NCBI RefSeq assembly: GCF_963662255.1
Contig: NC_085050.1
Coordinates: 21,872,131 to 21,936,130 of the forward strand
Source: Cinclus cinclus
Taxonomy: Eukaryota > Chordata > Aves > Passeriformes > Cinclidae
Direction of reading: 5' to 3'
Length of the DNA stretch: 64,000 nt
Position numbers and translations under genes: made by a program
In this document: one piece after another, positions 1 to 15,156 of the stretch
How the letters are laid out: the number at the start of each line of letters is the position of its first letter
Numbering within the stretch: position 1 is the first letter of the stretch
The notes under the pieces: generated by a model
Seen by the model: only the letters and a program-made list of their open reading frames with translations
What the model was told of the DNA's origin: nothing
Databases searched by the model: none

Positions 1-3000
1 ATTGTAAAGATCTACAGAAGTTGCAGTACACTCCAAAATCTTTAATTATCATCCACTATGACTAAAACTTTATTCAAAATACAACTGACTTTTATATTAA
101 AAAGGCAAACCCTTTTCTCTTCCTCAAACCAAGACAAATTCATTACCCCTTAAGCTTAAGGATGGGGTAAGAAAGCAAGGGCAGAAGTAACTGAATGAGC
201 CTTTAAAACAAATTCCACCTGGCTCCAGCTGTTTACATCAAAGTTTGAATTAATCGGGAAGAGATCTGAGGACTTCTTATGATCCATTTTTTGCCATCAA
301 CTTCTGTAACCTCATACCTTGAATTAAATTCCTTGTTGACTTCATCACATGACTCATAATCTGCCACTTGGAAGGCACATTAATTTTTTCTTACTTTTAA
401 AAATTATCTTTAATAATTTATATCTCTCCCTAATTAATATTTTTAACCAGCAATCAGTATATTAAAAAAACCTTTCTTGTGAGGGGGAGAAAAGAGTAAA
501 GGAACAATGTACATATATACATATCTGTGCATATTTACACAAATATAGCACTGTGTGTGTACACATACATATATAAACTGCAATGTGAGTTATAAGATGC
601 TTGATTACAAATATGCATAACACTTCTATCAATCCCAGCAGTGAATATTTTTCTGTCAGAACAAATTAATAATAATTTACCATGTTTTTTTATTTGCATT
701 ACGACCTGCAGTTAAGCAATTAAGAGTTTCAGAAAACACCTAAGATTTTAAATAGAAAAAGTTGCCAACTAAGTGTTCAAGCAGCAATTCTGCAGTTTTA
801 AATACCAGATTTGTGCACTGTAGTAGCATAAATTTGACCCACATCAGACAAAATGAAACTGCATTTCCAACTATCAAGAGTGTACAACACTTATAACTAC
901 CTCAACTTTCTGTATCATCTGTGCTCAATAGCAGTGTACTCAGCAAATCCTCATCCAGCAGAGCACCACCAGCATAAAGTTAATTTTGCTGGTATTTTTG
1001 GAGGTGTTTCAAACAGCAGCATATGGTTATACTAGATCAGAGTTTTATATAATTTCATTGAGTAAGGACTGCGAAAGCTGCAGGTGCTCTATAATCAACC
1101 TGCAGTCTCACACTGTTGCAACTTATTTTACCCTCTCCAGAAGCTGTGCTAAACTAAACTTACTTGAGATACCAAAAATAGAGACGTAAGTGAAAGAAAG
1201 TGAACTACTTTCTCTCCTGTGATTTTTCATCATTAAATGAGCCACAACTACTTTGAACAACTCTCAAAGTAGGAAATACTTAGGTAGCTTTTCTGCAGGC
1301 ATTATGCTGTTTAACAATTTGTTTAACAATGTAATTATCCACACAACAATGGGAAATGTTGGATTTTTTTCTGAAGAAGGTGGAAACATAACCACTAAAT
1401 ATCAGACTAAAAGTTTAGAAGAGACAGCATACAGAGAGATCCAACCATTGATAGAACAGATGGCTAAATTACAAACTATTTAGGTTTTATTCCAAAACTA
1501 AGGACTTTCCATTTTAGTTCAAGCCATGACACCATTACGTAAAGTTTGTTAGTGAACTGATTTAGACTGCTTTCATGAAAATCAGCAATTTAAAATATAG
1601 CTTCTGTTCATTTAAGGTTACAAATTAGATGTATAAGGCAGCACTTCATCCACCACTGAAGTGCAGCCATCTGTTTTATAGAAGGCATTTATACAGAACA
1701 GTTCGAAAATTAAGAAAAATATTACAGCAAACTGAGAAGAAAAATAGAGACAACTTGAACAGAATGCTGAGAACAGCTTCCATCAAACAGTCAAGAACTG
1801 CAATTCCCACAGCCCAAAGGCCAGTAATTACCAACTTGGACCCTAAAAGCTGGGTACACAAATCCATATTGAGACAACTAAATACATTACTGTATTTCCA
1901 AAGCTGTTGACCATCGTTTTTTTTCAAGAGGAGATTGCATATGACACTTCCTAGATATGGAGTTAAATCAGTTAACTTTGTTTCCCCCACTTTCTAAGGC
2001 TGCAAACCTGGACTCCATTGGGGTATGCAAACATCTGTGGTATGATGCTTCTTGTCTTACCATTTAGTGGCCCACACAGTTTTGTTGTTTGTCATGGAGG
2101 ACACTTCCAGGTGGTGGAAAGGATTCCATGGATCCTCTGTGTAATCTAACTATGCCATTAGAGCAGAAATGAACAGGCACTGTGTTATATGAAGAGTGAA
2201 GTATGTAGAAAAACTGCTTTTTATATCATAACCTGAGAAAAGAGAATTTTAAGCTGCTTTTCACATAACTTTCCAACTATAAAGGAGTCTTTTTTTCCTT
2301 CTTTAGCAATATTAAACAACTTCTTAGCAGCTTGTCTCAGAAACATATGCTTACTGTAAAGCCTGATTGAAAATGTAGATTAATATACGATAAATATTTT
2401 TATAAATAGCTAGAATAGATTTTAACAGCATATTAAAAATTATTACCCCAAAAGAAGAAAGTGGGTCTTTAAATATGGACTTATTAATCAGGAATTTAGT
2501 CTCAGTATTTTATTTCTCAATAACATATCCTTTCCACCTGTTGCATATTACTGTGATTTATGAATATACCTTAACATTTCACAGTTGTGGTGTATGCATG
2601 TCAAACCAAGTTTTTCTTTAGATCCCACTGTACAAAAAGGCAGTTCAGGTAACCACAACAGCAGATACAAACTTTTATATAAGGGACTCTACTTATTTCT
2701 AGAAACTCTAGACAGCAAGTTGAAATTTACTTACAGCTATAGAAAAATGGCAAAATTTTAAAATAACAAAATTCTTGTTTTCTAAAGAATTAAAGTTAGG
2801 AAGCTCACAAAAATTCAGTGCTAGCACAAAATTCTGAATAACGATAAAGCCTAAATCTACAGAGAACATATTATGATGTAACATCAAACAAGTCAAAGCT
2901 ACTTGAATGAACAGAATGAAAACCTGACAAACAAGCACACTAACCTATGGAATTAATCAAACGGGGTAACCACAGACCAAGAAGGCCCTCATTTTTAAGT

Positions 3001-3811
3001 CTTGAATTGACTTTAAAGTATTTTGCAGATATGGCACACATCCTGGCTGTAAACCCTGTTGTCATTGGCAACCATTTCCAGGATAGAAATTGTGTAACCA
3101 CATGTCAATGATATCTTCTTTGACTGAATAAACTCATTCTCAAGAGTGCTGATTGGCTCAATCAAAATATTTTGGCAATAGAGTAATAATATTCCTTACC
3201 ACAAGTAAGGGATGGCTCCAGATGACCTGCCCAAATCTGGCCAGCTGCCAACTTAAATCTGTCTGCAAAGGATGTGGTTTCAGAAACATACGTTAACTCA
3301 CTGGATTTTATTTTGTGCTGTTTGGGAAATTACCCATTGTCCAAACTAAATGAAAGTACTGCAGTCTCCACTAACACAGCGTTGATGTTGCTATTTCAAA
3401 AATTTAGTAAGTAAGGAAAAGGGCATGTTATGTAGAATATATATGGGGGATTTTAGCTGGTCTTTGCCACTGGCTTAGGTCACAGGGCTTCTGACCTGGC
3501 ATGCACAGCAACCAATAGTGTTTTTGTTGTAGCAATACCAGAAAGTAAATTAACTACACAAGTCTCAAACTATATATATGAAAAAAATCAAACTACAGTA
3601 TTTACTTTTTGAAGTTGAGCCTACTTCAGAGTCTGATGCCAGTTTCAAATAGACCTACATTCTTCTTGACCAGAATATGAGGCCATTGTAACTGTGCTCT
3701 CGCTTTGCAAGCCCAGTGATATCTGAGATTGAGAAGTTTGTTTCTGGTTATGCATTGTATAACCAAACAAAACATAAATCAATAATTCAGCCTGATAAGC
3801 AGAATATATTT
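1..3811. other. Gene-free AT-rich DNA
   Basis: No gene or recognisable transposon is visible. Open frames here are at most about 100 codons, lack homology I recognise, and overlap on both strands (for example around 1.63-1.99 kb), as expected by chance at this base composition. Positions 509-575 hold a run of largely alternating purine and pyrimidine (CA/TG and TA steps) with a short palindromic core, which could adopt Z-DNA or a small cruciform. The first 120 bases contain AATAAA on the minus strand (about 69-74), but nothing else supports a transcript end there. Confidence 0.6.
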
Positions 3812-3990
3812 AAAAAAGGAAAAAAAGGGAAAAAAAAGAAAAAAAAAAAAAGCACATTCAGGGAACTATATAGGTTCTGTCTAGGTTTGATTGGGGGGTG
3901 TGTTTGCTTGAGTTTTTTTGTTATCTAGACAATCTTATTTTTTACTAGGTTTTTTGTTGTTGTTTTTGTGTTGTGTTTTTCTTTTTTAAG
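3812..3990. repeat. A-rich purine tract followed by T/G-rich low-complexity DNA
   Basis: Positions 3812-3852 are purely purine, mostly A with scattered G. From about 3894 to 3987 the plus strand becomes T- and G-rich, with TTG and TTTTG runs. The A-run could be a decayed poly(A) tail of an old retroposed sequence, but I see no source sequence in front of it and no target-site duplication. It is recorded as simple low-complexity sequence. Confidence 0.7.
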
Positions 3991-6900
3991 GTAAATTATT
4001 TCAAGCTAAATGAAGTGATTTGAAGTTTTTTTCAGAGCTGGTTCAAAGCCAACCATCTCTTTGTTTTTACAGGATTGCAAGGGATGGGATTTTAGAATTA
4101 TATATGATACACAGTGGAATAAAAACAGAGTTATAATCCCTTTTTCAAAATTCTCATAAGTTAATTCAGGTACAAAAAAAGCACACAGAAGGAATGAATA
4201 GTAGCAATAACTAGAATAACTGTAATTGGGAAGTTTTATTCTGAGGAGTAGAAGCTCACATTTCACTCTTTCCCCTGAATAGTGCACTAAGATATAATAT
4301 TAGCAAAAGAAAAAAACTTTACAAATTCTGTACATTTTCATTTTATCCCATAATAATTTTTCTTATTGCTATAGTCTTATCTAAAACATAACAATTGATA
4401 TTAAAATAATAATGGTGTTTCTATTAAAATAGAAAGCACAGAGACATACAACATCAAAAAAAATATACAGGCCACAAAGTGTCACCTTCACATAGAAGGA
4501 ATTCCCTGCAGTGAAACTGGCAAAGCTCAGCCTGGTCATGAGTCATGCTAAAGATTCATTTGAATTACTGGAGGGCATCCAACCTATTTAAAAGTCTGGC
4601 TACAGGGTATAACATGTTGCATTTTTGTCTTAGTCCTGTTGTATTTGAGCATAACTAGATCATCTCTTCACTTCTTATCTTCCCCCCACCCTTGCCAAAG
4701 TATACTCAAGTGGCATTCCACTTACCTACCCATTTGTCTCCGTGACTTATTGTTTTGCCTCTTATATCCATTAAATCTGAATCCCCGCTGAAGATGCTTC
4801 TGCTTGGAAGTCTAATAACCCTAAAACTTTTTATCAGATTTTTTAAGTGACCTCACATCTATGAAGACACCAGTCTGCTTTGGGAACATTCAGTATTTTC
4901 TGCTCATGTGTTTGAAAGAAAAAACAAGAACAGAAATAACCCAAACAATATTCCCAAGGAGGCTGCTATCACAAGTCAGCAATACAATAAGAATCTCTGG
5001 GATACGAGTGTCAGTGAAGATATTATCTGCTGACTACTCTGTGATGCAAAAGTGATTGCTCTGGAGGAAAACAGAAACTATGTTATGATCTACAATTACA
5101 AGAGCACTGTAGCTTATTATCTTTATGCCATATCTTTGAATAAATGTATATCTGGTTTGGGCAAATTTTAGCTTGTAACTCTTAATTTGTCTGTATCTCA
5201 GTGCTAAAAGGAGAAAATCTTTGTTTACCTGCCAACATTCTTTCACAGCTGGAAAAAACAAAACAAGGATGGAGCTCTTAAGTTGAAAAGAACAAGCTTA
5301 TCTCAAAATTTCCTATTCAATACCCATATTTTAACATAATTTTCCCCCATGCCTTAAATTTTCAGCCCAACCATTATTTTTTGTTCCCTGAGGAAAATAG
5401 CTGATGCACAGACTGAGGAAAAGAACCATAGTTTGCTCTGAACATGAAGGGCAAGATAGAGACATTCAAAGTGTGAGGTCAGAGAAAAACAACAGACCTA
5501 TGCCTTTAACTGAGGTGATTGTCCAAAATGTACACAGGCTTTAGACTGCAGAAATGTGTCTTAGAATTCCATCATATTTTACCTCTAGTAATTTTTCTGT
5601 TCTCTCTTTCACCATCTCTGAAAAGATAATATGCAAGCTCAGTCATACAGCAAGAGAAACAAACAGGACAGAATGCATAAGCAATATATTTCTTAACTAG
5701 CAGCAAAATATTGTCGCCAGCAACTCAGTTGCTGAAAATTATTTCTCCAGAGAAACTAAAGCAATATTCTTAAGAAACAAATGAAAATAATTAATTATGG
5801 TGCCACACTCCTTAACCAAGTCAAATCACCTAACAGTTAGATGCCTGGAGTCTAGCATCTAGCCTGAGCAATCAATAGAAAAGTATAGATCCATCCCCAT
5901 TGATTCATCCCCTTGGCTCCTGGGGAACTATTTGTCACTCAGCAAGCTACACAGGACACTCAGCTTCTAGGCAGCTTAAATTTGCTTGGATAAATTCCAA
6001 GGAAAGTCTTATAAAGTTTTCAAAACTGGGGACAGAAAATACAATCCTATAGCTAGAATCCAGCCCTCCTGACAGTGTTGGTTTGCACCAATGCTGTGGG
6101 GCAAAAAAACCCCCATATTCAGAATAGGTAGTAAAATAACATGATTAAGCAGGAGAAGTACATTTCAGTAGTTTGAACAACTGATCATTAGTTACATTCT
6201 GGTTCTGTGTTCTTGGCTCTGACCCACACATTATGTTCAAATGGCAAACAGTTGCTATTAGCAAGACTAGGCAGTATTCTGACTACCTCAACATATGATG
6301 TGCCCAAATCTGAACACACAGAAAAGCCTCAAGGCAAAGTAACTTCACATCAGACTACTAAAGGACTAATATCCTTATATACTTTATCAATTGTCCCTTT
6401 TGTACTCAGTTTCACAGTCTTAACACTTCATTTAGTAGATTTATAATACCTGTCAGTGAATGATCTATCTATGAATTGAAATAATTTTGCAGCTCCAGAA
6501 AGTTGGACAAGCAAGCCTCTACTGCAGTCCTATCTATATTGACCTATATCATGATGTATAACATACCTTATCATTTGGAGAACAGTACTCAAAATTGTCC
6601 ATGCTTTTGTTCCATACTCAGTGCCTTACATCTGATTACCCCTCTATTTACACATGTGCATAGGTACTGTGTGAAGGTTGAGACAATTTTTCCTTATTTT
6701 CAGAAAAAACAGTTGTAGACTATAGTCAAACAATGAATAATCCTAGATAAGTCACAGTATTCTCATTTACGCGATTGCTCAATATTTAGTACTTATTCTA
6801 GTGCTAATGGAAGTAGTCATAAATCCTAGTAATCCTTTGGGACCTATTAGTGCTGGCTTTTCACTGACACAGTCTTTCTCTGTTCTTCATTTGAATCCCC

Positions 6901-9900
6901 ACACAATCAGAGACAGACAACAGACTATGCAACATAAATGCATTTCCTAAGAGAGAAAATTAAAAGCAAGCATAGCAGATAAAAAGAGCAAAGCATTCGA
7001 ATGGAAGAAGATGAATTAAGACCAGAAAACCAAAGGCAAACCCCCATCTAAGTAGGCCACCCACACTGTTAATATGGATAAGTGAACGATTTTAAAGAGG
7101 AGCATAAATGTTAGCATGTTTGTATTGCAAACTGGTAAATGCTCCAGTTACTGCTTCCCAAAATAGCAAGGAAGTGGCACATCTCTCCTCATGAGATCTC
7201 AGCATCACACTCTGAGCTACAAAGTAAACTAGGTTACACAGGTTTATTGGAAAGTCTACATATTGCCATTGGGAAAAGAGTATTTAATGGACTTGGCTAA
7301 TAAAGAGGTTGTAATACTGAAACGGGTCATATGAATACAAATAAAGCATACCTCTCATTGTACTTTTACCTTTGCCATGATTAAAACGGCAAAAATTCTC
7401 AGAGCTTCCCCTATAATACTTCCATGGATACTCAAAAAAAAAATTAGAAACAATGAAACTTCAAAACAGAAGTCTTTCAGAGATTTAACTGTACAATAAC
7501 TCCACCAGGCAACTTAAGCAATTGCATGCTAATGTCTCACTTAGGCAGAGATATTTTGAACTTTCAGTGCTGTAAAACAGTTGAGTCCACCTGTATTATG
7601 AATGTTGAATAGCCACTGTAAAAAATCAAGTGGTTAAGAACGAAACAACCCCTTTTACTCAGGGCTCATTTAATAAACATCAGTTGTCTGGAGGTTCTGA
7701 GGAAAACCAATCACCATGTTTATATCCTCAATGTCTTCGCCTATATGGCTATAATTTCACCATCCTCAGTTTTATGCATCTTGAATAAAATACAGTACAG
7801 TTGGCTCTCTTGACACTTACTTCACATTTCTTTATTGTGAGGAGATGCACTGGTACTCTCTTTGACAGAGGGGGCCTGCTCCTAAAGCCAGATGACCACA
7901 GGATCATTGCCTAATCGAATCTCCAGAACCATTTTAGCCTTACTCTAATCAGTTGTAATTATTCTCTTCCTTTCCTAATGTAACACAGAACACATATTTT
8001 CCATTTCCATTGAAATGGGGATGAAAGATGTCATTGTTGAAATGTCTTATAAGTCATTCACCAAAAAAAAGACAGAAATGTAAGGTGAATCTTCAGAGAA
8101 AAAATGTGAGCACATATACCTGACTTGTTTATTTAAAAAAGAGTAAAAACTGAGAGCCATCTTGATTTTTAGGTCATTTTACTTCTATTAGTTTTTTCTT
8201 CTGTCCTTATAATTTTTCTTATCAATGATTTTATTAAAAGTTAAAGAACAAAATTTATCTGGAATTTGTATATCCTAGGATATGTTCAGGGAAAACTTCC
8301 ACCTTATTTGTGGACACAGTAGATTCCCCGACACAAGTGTTCAAAATCATACAAATATATTCAGGAAGCAAAACTTTTTTTTTATTACCTTCCCCTTACT
8401 ACACTAATATGATTAGACTAATAAATTGTAAAGAATGAAAACTCATAGTTATATCAAATTAATGTCACTGAAACTATTGCAAGCCAATCAAAACGATTCA
8501 ATATCCAAACCCATTTTAAAGCTTTTACGATAATCAGCCTAATAAGAGGTTGATCATCTTCAATTACTTTCAAACTGAATGTCAGGATATTTCTCCTATT
8601 AATTTGATTAAAACAGTATCATCATCTTCCAGAGGGGGCTGTGTTTACAGTAGAAATGCCTAGATCTACACAACTCAAACATAGCCCTTAAAATCCAGAA
8701 CACAGATTTATGAGCACAAAGCTCAATTCTTTCTGGTTCCTTTTGCAGCACTGTTGCAATTCTGTTGGCTTGAGCTGAACCTCTTTGATGTAACAGAAAG
8801 GAATCCCAAGCTCTATGGAAATTTATTCTAAAATTTGGCTTGAAATATTACAGAGCAACTAAAATTCAGTTCTTTCAACAACTGTTGGATCTCTTCAGCA
8901 ACTTGTACTGCTTCTTCGCCTAGAATGAGGGACTTTGTGCTTGCTGAATTCCCACAGGGCTGCCTGAGAGCAGCCCCCATCACTGCCCAAGCAGTTGACA
9001 GAGCTGAGAAGGGAAGAGGTCCTGCAGCTGAAACTTCAAATCCGCCATAGTGGAAGGAAAGTTACAAATGGAACATGCAATTTCAAAAAGCTTTAGCTGA
9101 GTATTGTACTACAGATAATTTACCTGAACGTTTTGTTGGAAGATATTTCTAGATTTCTAAGACAGGACATGAGCAGTGTTAGTTGTACCTCTAGGATGAA
9201 ACAGTAAGTTTTAATACAACTGCTGCCTGCTAATTTGTTAAATAATGCCAAACCCCAGAGGGGATTATGTACTTTATTTACATTTGGGCATTTTCCATGC
9301 ACACATTGTCTGTTCTGGACTGTAATACAAACAGTGCCTGTTCACAGTGAAATTATTCATGAAACAGGAAATAATCAGCCTAATTTTACTGAATTTTAGA
9401 TAGCCATGTTGATATTTGAAGTGCCACACATACCCAGCTCAAGAGTGCACAGTTTGCAAGGGACTGTTTTGGTTTGGGGCTTTTGCCCTGACCTCCCTTA
9501 TCAAATTACAGTAACACACTCATCAAGGAGTCCAAGACTGTTTATGTTCTTAGAAGTGGGAGTAAAATAAAAGTCAAATTCAGATGTCTGCAGTCTCTAA
9601 TTTAAAAGAAAAAAAAAGGAAAATGGTGTTTACAAGAAGGAAAATGGTATTTAAATCTGATTTAGACACAGTTCTGTTTGCCAGCTGAACAAAGGTTATC
9701 CTGAAGCAAGTGCACATCCAGGATGAAGGTTTAAGAAACAAAGAGTATAATCTACCTATTTAAAAATTCTTCCTACACCAAGAAAAGAATCCTTGAGCTA
9801 TAGATGAAGGTTTTTGGAAAGTAAAGTCTGTTTTCCACCCAACTATTTTACAACAAGCACCATGCTATACCTAAAGAGCTAAACTTAAAATAATTAAAGC

Positions 9901-12590
9901 ATCATAATTAAAATCAAAAAAGACCACTGAGAAGAAGTTCAAAACCAGAAAATCTTGTATCAAACCATGAAGTTGACAGACATGAGGCGTACTTGAAAGA
10001 ACATGAAACCTCTTTCTCACCATGAGGTAAGAAGTAAGGTGAGATTTTTGCCTTCTCTCATTTATAAGAGAATTAACTCCTCCTCTACCTTTTTTTTTTC
10101 CCCCTAGAAAGAATTCCTCCCCCTGTAGTTCACATTCTGCGTGAAGCAGGAGAGAAAATGAGGTGGTGGCAGGAGATTGTCTTCCTCCATCATAACTGAA
10201 ACAGTTTTATAAACACACCAAAACAGGCACTAGATATCTTGGAGCTAAACTTTAGGTCATTCACCTCTGCTCTTTCCAAAATTATATGCTAACTCAGGCA
10301 AAAATAGAGACAAGGAGTTTCACAGATGATGTGAGTAGGAGAACACACCAAACTGGATCAAATACAACTATCTTGCTCAGCTTCAGAGGTCAGTCTTTTC
10401 ATCTTGTTCTATAGACAGAAAGATTCTCTGTGCATCCTGCCAGGGAAAATAGAAGAACCAAAGTTTAGAACAGAAAAAGATTCAAAAAATCCCAGCTAGC
10501 TAATCACTTCTGAGGCAAAATACAGAAAACTCACCGAGACAATATTGAAGCAGTAACAGACCTGCAGATTTTCTGGTTTTTACCTATTTCACACCCTCAG
10601 CTGAAAGGGACAGCTCGGTAATAGGAAATGTATAACCCAAGGCTGTGCTAAGTTTGAGACAAGGAAAGAGTATTGCCTACAATAGTGAGCCAGTAAGGTG
10701 TAAGGTACCATTTCCACCAACTGTCAGGTATAACCCTGCAGCCATGAGGGACCACAAAATTCTCCCTACTGCAGTAGTTTTGCAAGCATAGTCTGTTACT
10801 ATGAACAGCCACATGATTAGAGGTGATATACTAATATAATAGACCATGAGGGAAAAAACCAAATCACTTCATCACCATCACCTTCTCCTGTAACATATAC
10901 AAGGCAAATTCAGTCAACAGTTTCTTTCTTAAGCAGGATCTGAAATACAGTGTAAAATAGATTCTGACACAGAAACACTTTAAGCAGAGAAAACCCATAC
11001 TCTGCAAGTCATGGCTGGATGCACAGACATACAGATGGGAAACTGATGAGTGTTTTTATTGGCACCCTGCCATTTATCAACCAGTACCTCATAAAACCAA
11101 CATCAGAAAATTGACAAATTATGATGTTCCTCATATCTGTACTGGTCTTCAAGGGCTTCTGAAGAAAAATCTTTGTTCCTCATCTGGTGTGCTTCTTTTC
11201 TGGAATCTTTCACTTAAGAGCTGTCCAAAATGTTTGCCAGATTATCATATTCTGCAATTTTTAGCCTGAAAAAATAGCCTTGCACTTAGAAGTAGAAATT
11301 TCCTTGGAAATCTGAAAGAAGTGATTTGGTATGCAAACAACAGAAGACCAGAGGCAAGACACTCACTTTGTTTTATGAAAAGTTTAAAAACAATCCTCTA
11401 TATCCTGCAATCCAATTTCCCAAATGCAAAAAGTGAATCCTGCCAGCATCCTAAATAAGTTGCTGCACAGACACATATATCACAGAAGGAGATGTGCACA
11501 AAAAGCTGTCTTTTCTACCAAAAGAGCCTTCAACAGGTATCTTCAGACCTAAGTCATTGCATACATCCAGTGAAAAGCAAAGCTTTCAAAGTACAGTATC
11601 TACATAAGAAAGAAACCTGAGAAAAGTAAGAAAGAGCCAGGGGATTTAACTATTCCTACTTCTTCTTTCTTTTTCCCCACATGATAAAATGTTCTGTGAA
11701 ACAGCCGTATGATGACCAATCTAAAAATAAGTGAGTACTATTACAGGATCATTAGAGCAGAAGGCAGCAATTCTTGAGATACTCATTTTGTCTGGGCTGC
11801 TGCCAGTATGGTTAGCCCTGTCATTAGCTCAGCTCTGGTGGCACTAGTAATGACATTTGCAGAGCATGGCTGGGCTGTTACAATGCCCTGCCAGTTTGTG
11901 CCTATTGCAGCTACCTAAGGCACATCCAGTAGTCACATTCTCCTATTCTTTCATTGGGTAGTATGTACAGGAGTCAAGTGAGAAGAAGGATTTACACCCT
12001 TTAGCATCATTACCTTTTTTTTTCTTTTTTCTTTTTACTTCAGACTAAATTTGTTTAAGGGATATTCCTCAGTGATTTACCACAAGGTTTCCCTCTTTCA
12101 AGTCTTTCTTACAAAAAGTTATCAGAAATGAGAAGTAGCTGCTAAGATTAGAGATGCTTATTTAAACTCCAGAAGAAGCCTCTTCAAACTTTCATGTTCA
12201 GATTTCTTTACTGTTAATTTAAAAGCTGAGAAAAAGTAGGTGTTTTTAAACAGTGAAGAAGCCAAGTGCATCAAAAGCCTCCTCTGACTGAAGAGAATAT
12301 TTTGGCTGCTACTCAGAAGCTACTACCATAATTCAATTATTTTAGCTCCAGCTAGGCATTGGTATTTTGAAAGAAAGACTGGCACAGGGAGGAGAAACAT
12401 AAAGCACTAGAACAGCAAAACTCAGATCCAAACTGCAGAAGGAGAATGTACCTTCAATAAAATGAAAATATATTTCATAGCTAATGACAATAAAGCAGAG
12501 CTTTTTCTTCTCTAAAGTTCTCACCCAACTTGAAAAGTTTTCCAGTACCTTAGCCATGAGGATCCAATAGGCCACAGAACAAATGAAAAT
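3991..12590. other. Gene-free unique DNA
   Basis: I see no gene, RNA gene or recognisable transposon. Short open frames (60-93 codons) are scattered on both strands without family resemblance. Two GC-richer patches, about 8.93-9.05 kb and 11.78-11.95 kb, could be relics of old repeats, but I cannot assign them. Homopolymer A or T tracts of 8-10 bases occur, for example near 7.44, 8.38, 9.61, 10.09 and 12.02 kb. Confidence 0.55.
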
Positions 12591-12965
12591 TCTGAATATA
12601 AATTCCTAGAGGTTCTAAATTATACTTTCAGTTTCATATTCTGATTTTTTATGGATCTCATTTTTTATGATTTATACAAATGTAAACCACAATATTATGT
12701 TTGTGAATTACATAGAGGCTTGATACAGTATTTATATATAATAAATAAAACATAAGCCCTTCATTGTCTTATTTTGAAGCACACTCTTGCTATTACTGCA
12801 AAAAAAAAATAAATAGACTATCAAACATTTTTAGAGTATTTGCATGAAAAATTAATAATATAAATAGAATTTTTTTTTAATTTTTTTCTTCCTTATTTCT
12901 CAGGTACTATTTTCATTCTTTCAAAGTCATAAACTAAGGATGTCAGGATTTTTTTTCTGTTATGA
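12591..12965. other. Strongly AT-rich segment
   Basis: This segment is markedly richer in A and T than its surroundings. It has TATATA and AATAAATAAA clusters near 12.73 kb, a run of A near 12.80 kb and T-runs near 12.87-12.89 kb. Such stretches resemble scaffold or matrix attachment regions by composition, but composition alone does not show function. No open frame of note lies in it. Confidence 0.4.
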
Positions 12966-15156
12966 AGTCTATAAAAAGCTATTTTTGGGGAGATCAGATT
13001 ATTAACAGCGTGTAAGGACACAATTCCCTTCCACACTCATGAAATGCACTTCTGCAGGTTTTTTTTTCTTGTCCTTCCTGTGAAACACCTCATTTAGGCT
13101 GAGGCAGCCTTTGGTCAGCTGGAGTAGCAGAGCCTTTAATCTTTCCCTGAAACATATTCTGTCTATTCAGTCTGGTTTTCACCACACATTACTCCTAACT
13201 TTTGCTGTCCTACCTTTCTAGTGGCATCACATCTCTTGAGATCCTCCCTTTGAGGGGATCACCACAGTTCATGCTTCCTTACCTTCCAAGAGGTAAGTAA
13301 TTTTTTTTTTCGTAGTCACACTGCCAGAATTTCTACCCTATAAAAATCAAAAGCTTCAGACTCTTGGTATGTTGGTACAAAAACCAAACAATGGAAGATG
13401 AGAATTTCCCACAAGTTGGATGTTACAAATTTTATGCATTTCTCCTACATGGGATATATACTGCTGGCCATATACTGGCAGATTATTGTTTGCTTGGGAG
13501 AGACCTTTTCCTCATGTTGCTTATTTATCTGTGAAAAGGTCAGGTGTGCCAGCCAGGTAGACTCAGACCCTTCTCTGTACAACAAATTTTGTCATCTGCA
13601 TCTGTATCTGTCAATACAAATACAGCAAAGCAAAGCCAAAGTTTTTTAATATAAAGGAAGAGAAAACAAGTGGACAGGCCATTATTTCTATCTCATCTCA
13701 TGCCGAAATAGGTAGAACTAATCATTTTTAATGCCACATAGCAAAAATACAGTATTGGTTAGAGTTAATAAAAAGCCAAAAGAATTGTACCAATTCTTAC
13801 AGATTGTTTTTATTAAATTCATGCCCCTGTGGAAATGTCAGGAAACTCTCCCAGTCTAAAGTAAAGAGAAGGAAAGGGACCACAAAGTAACTACATAGAT
13901 TCAGAAGATACTCAACTTACTTATGGACAAATCTTAATTCTTAGCACAGTAGCTATACTAGACTGTGGTTTTCCATGAAAATAAAATATCTTATTTAATC
14001 ATAATGAAGAAATGCCGAACACCAGTAACTTCATGATACAGAATTTTGTCTCTCTCACTTATGAAAGTATTTGCAACCTTTTCCTTACACTTTTTTTGTT
14101 AAACACTATGCTCAGAAACATATAAAAAAATCTGTCTTTCTTAAACTGCATACACTTTACGCTAAAATGTATTCCAAATCCATTTTCATATATTTTATTC
14201 ACTGTGTTTTCCACCATCTGAAGACATTTTAAGAAAATCCAAGTTCATGGAAAACATTTTCAGGACCCAGTTCATGCTAGATATACAATGGACTAGTCCA
14301 ATAACCTTTCTGTGCCGTCTCAAGCAACTTTGTTCAAGATCTGAAAACAGTGTTATTTTGCCATTATCCTTAATGTCTATTTTGGTGCAATTCAAGTTGT
14401 TTGAAAGAAAAGAGTAATTTTAAATGGCTACAAAAATTCAAGCATATCCAGTTGGATAAATATAAGTAAAGGTGAAGTCATCATTAAAGGCTTTCATTTT
14501 TACTCCTGCTGATGGCAAAATGTCAGCAAAAGGTTCCCAGCAACACTTCCAAAAATGACTGTTATTCAGGAGAATAATTCTTGAATGTGAGAGTGAAACC
14601 ACATCCAGCCTAAGCAGAAGAAAATCACTGCCCTTTCTGCATCTATAAAGAAAATACAAAACTTTCTTGCTATGCTTAAAAGACTGAAAGGTGCTGGGAT
14701 CATGCACAAATCTACAAGAACTGAAATGTCATATTCACTCTGGGAGAGAAAAGAATCCTCAGGTGCTCATTACTACTAAAAAGTGTTCCCACAGAAACCA
14801 AACCCCAGGCTTTCTCTACATGATCAGCTTTTAAAGGTTAATTAACAATAGGAAGAGACAAAAATTTATAACCTACTGCTTATAATTTTTTAATGGTGTG
14901 ATTTCCAATCTTTTATCATTGTGCTTACACTTGAAATCAAAGTCCCATGTGCTCACATCTCATAAAACCCTGGGGACAAAAAAAGAAATAAAATTTAATA
15001 TTCTAAACCTATTACTCCATGCTGGAGGTACAGAACTCATTCATTTTCCATCTCTATGTCCCCAGGAGGCAGATTCTAAGCAACTTTGAAATAAACATCC
15101 TTAAAAGCTCTCTGTCATAAACGACAACACTTAAGAAAAAAAATTTAGAAACAGTA
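12966..15156. other. Gene-free unique DNA
   Basis: No gene or repeat family recognised. Open frames of 60-90 codons (13.40, 14.20, 14.44 and 14.90 kb) have no features that distinguish them from chance. The stretch ends at the 5'-TG boundary of LTR A. Confidence 0.55.
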
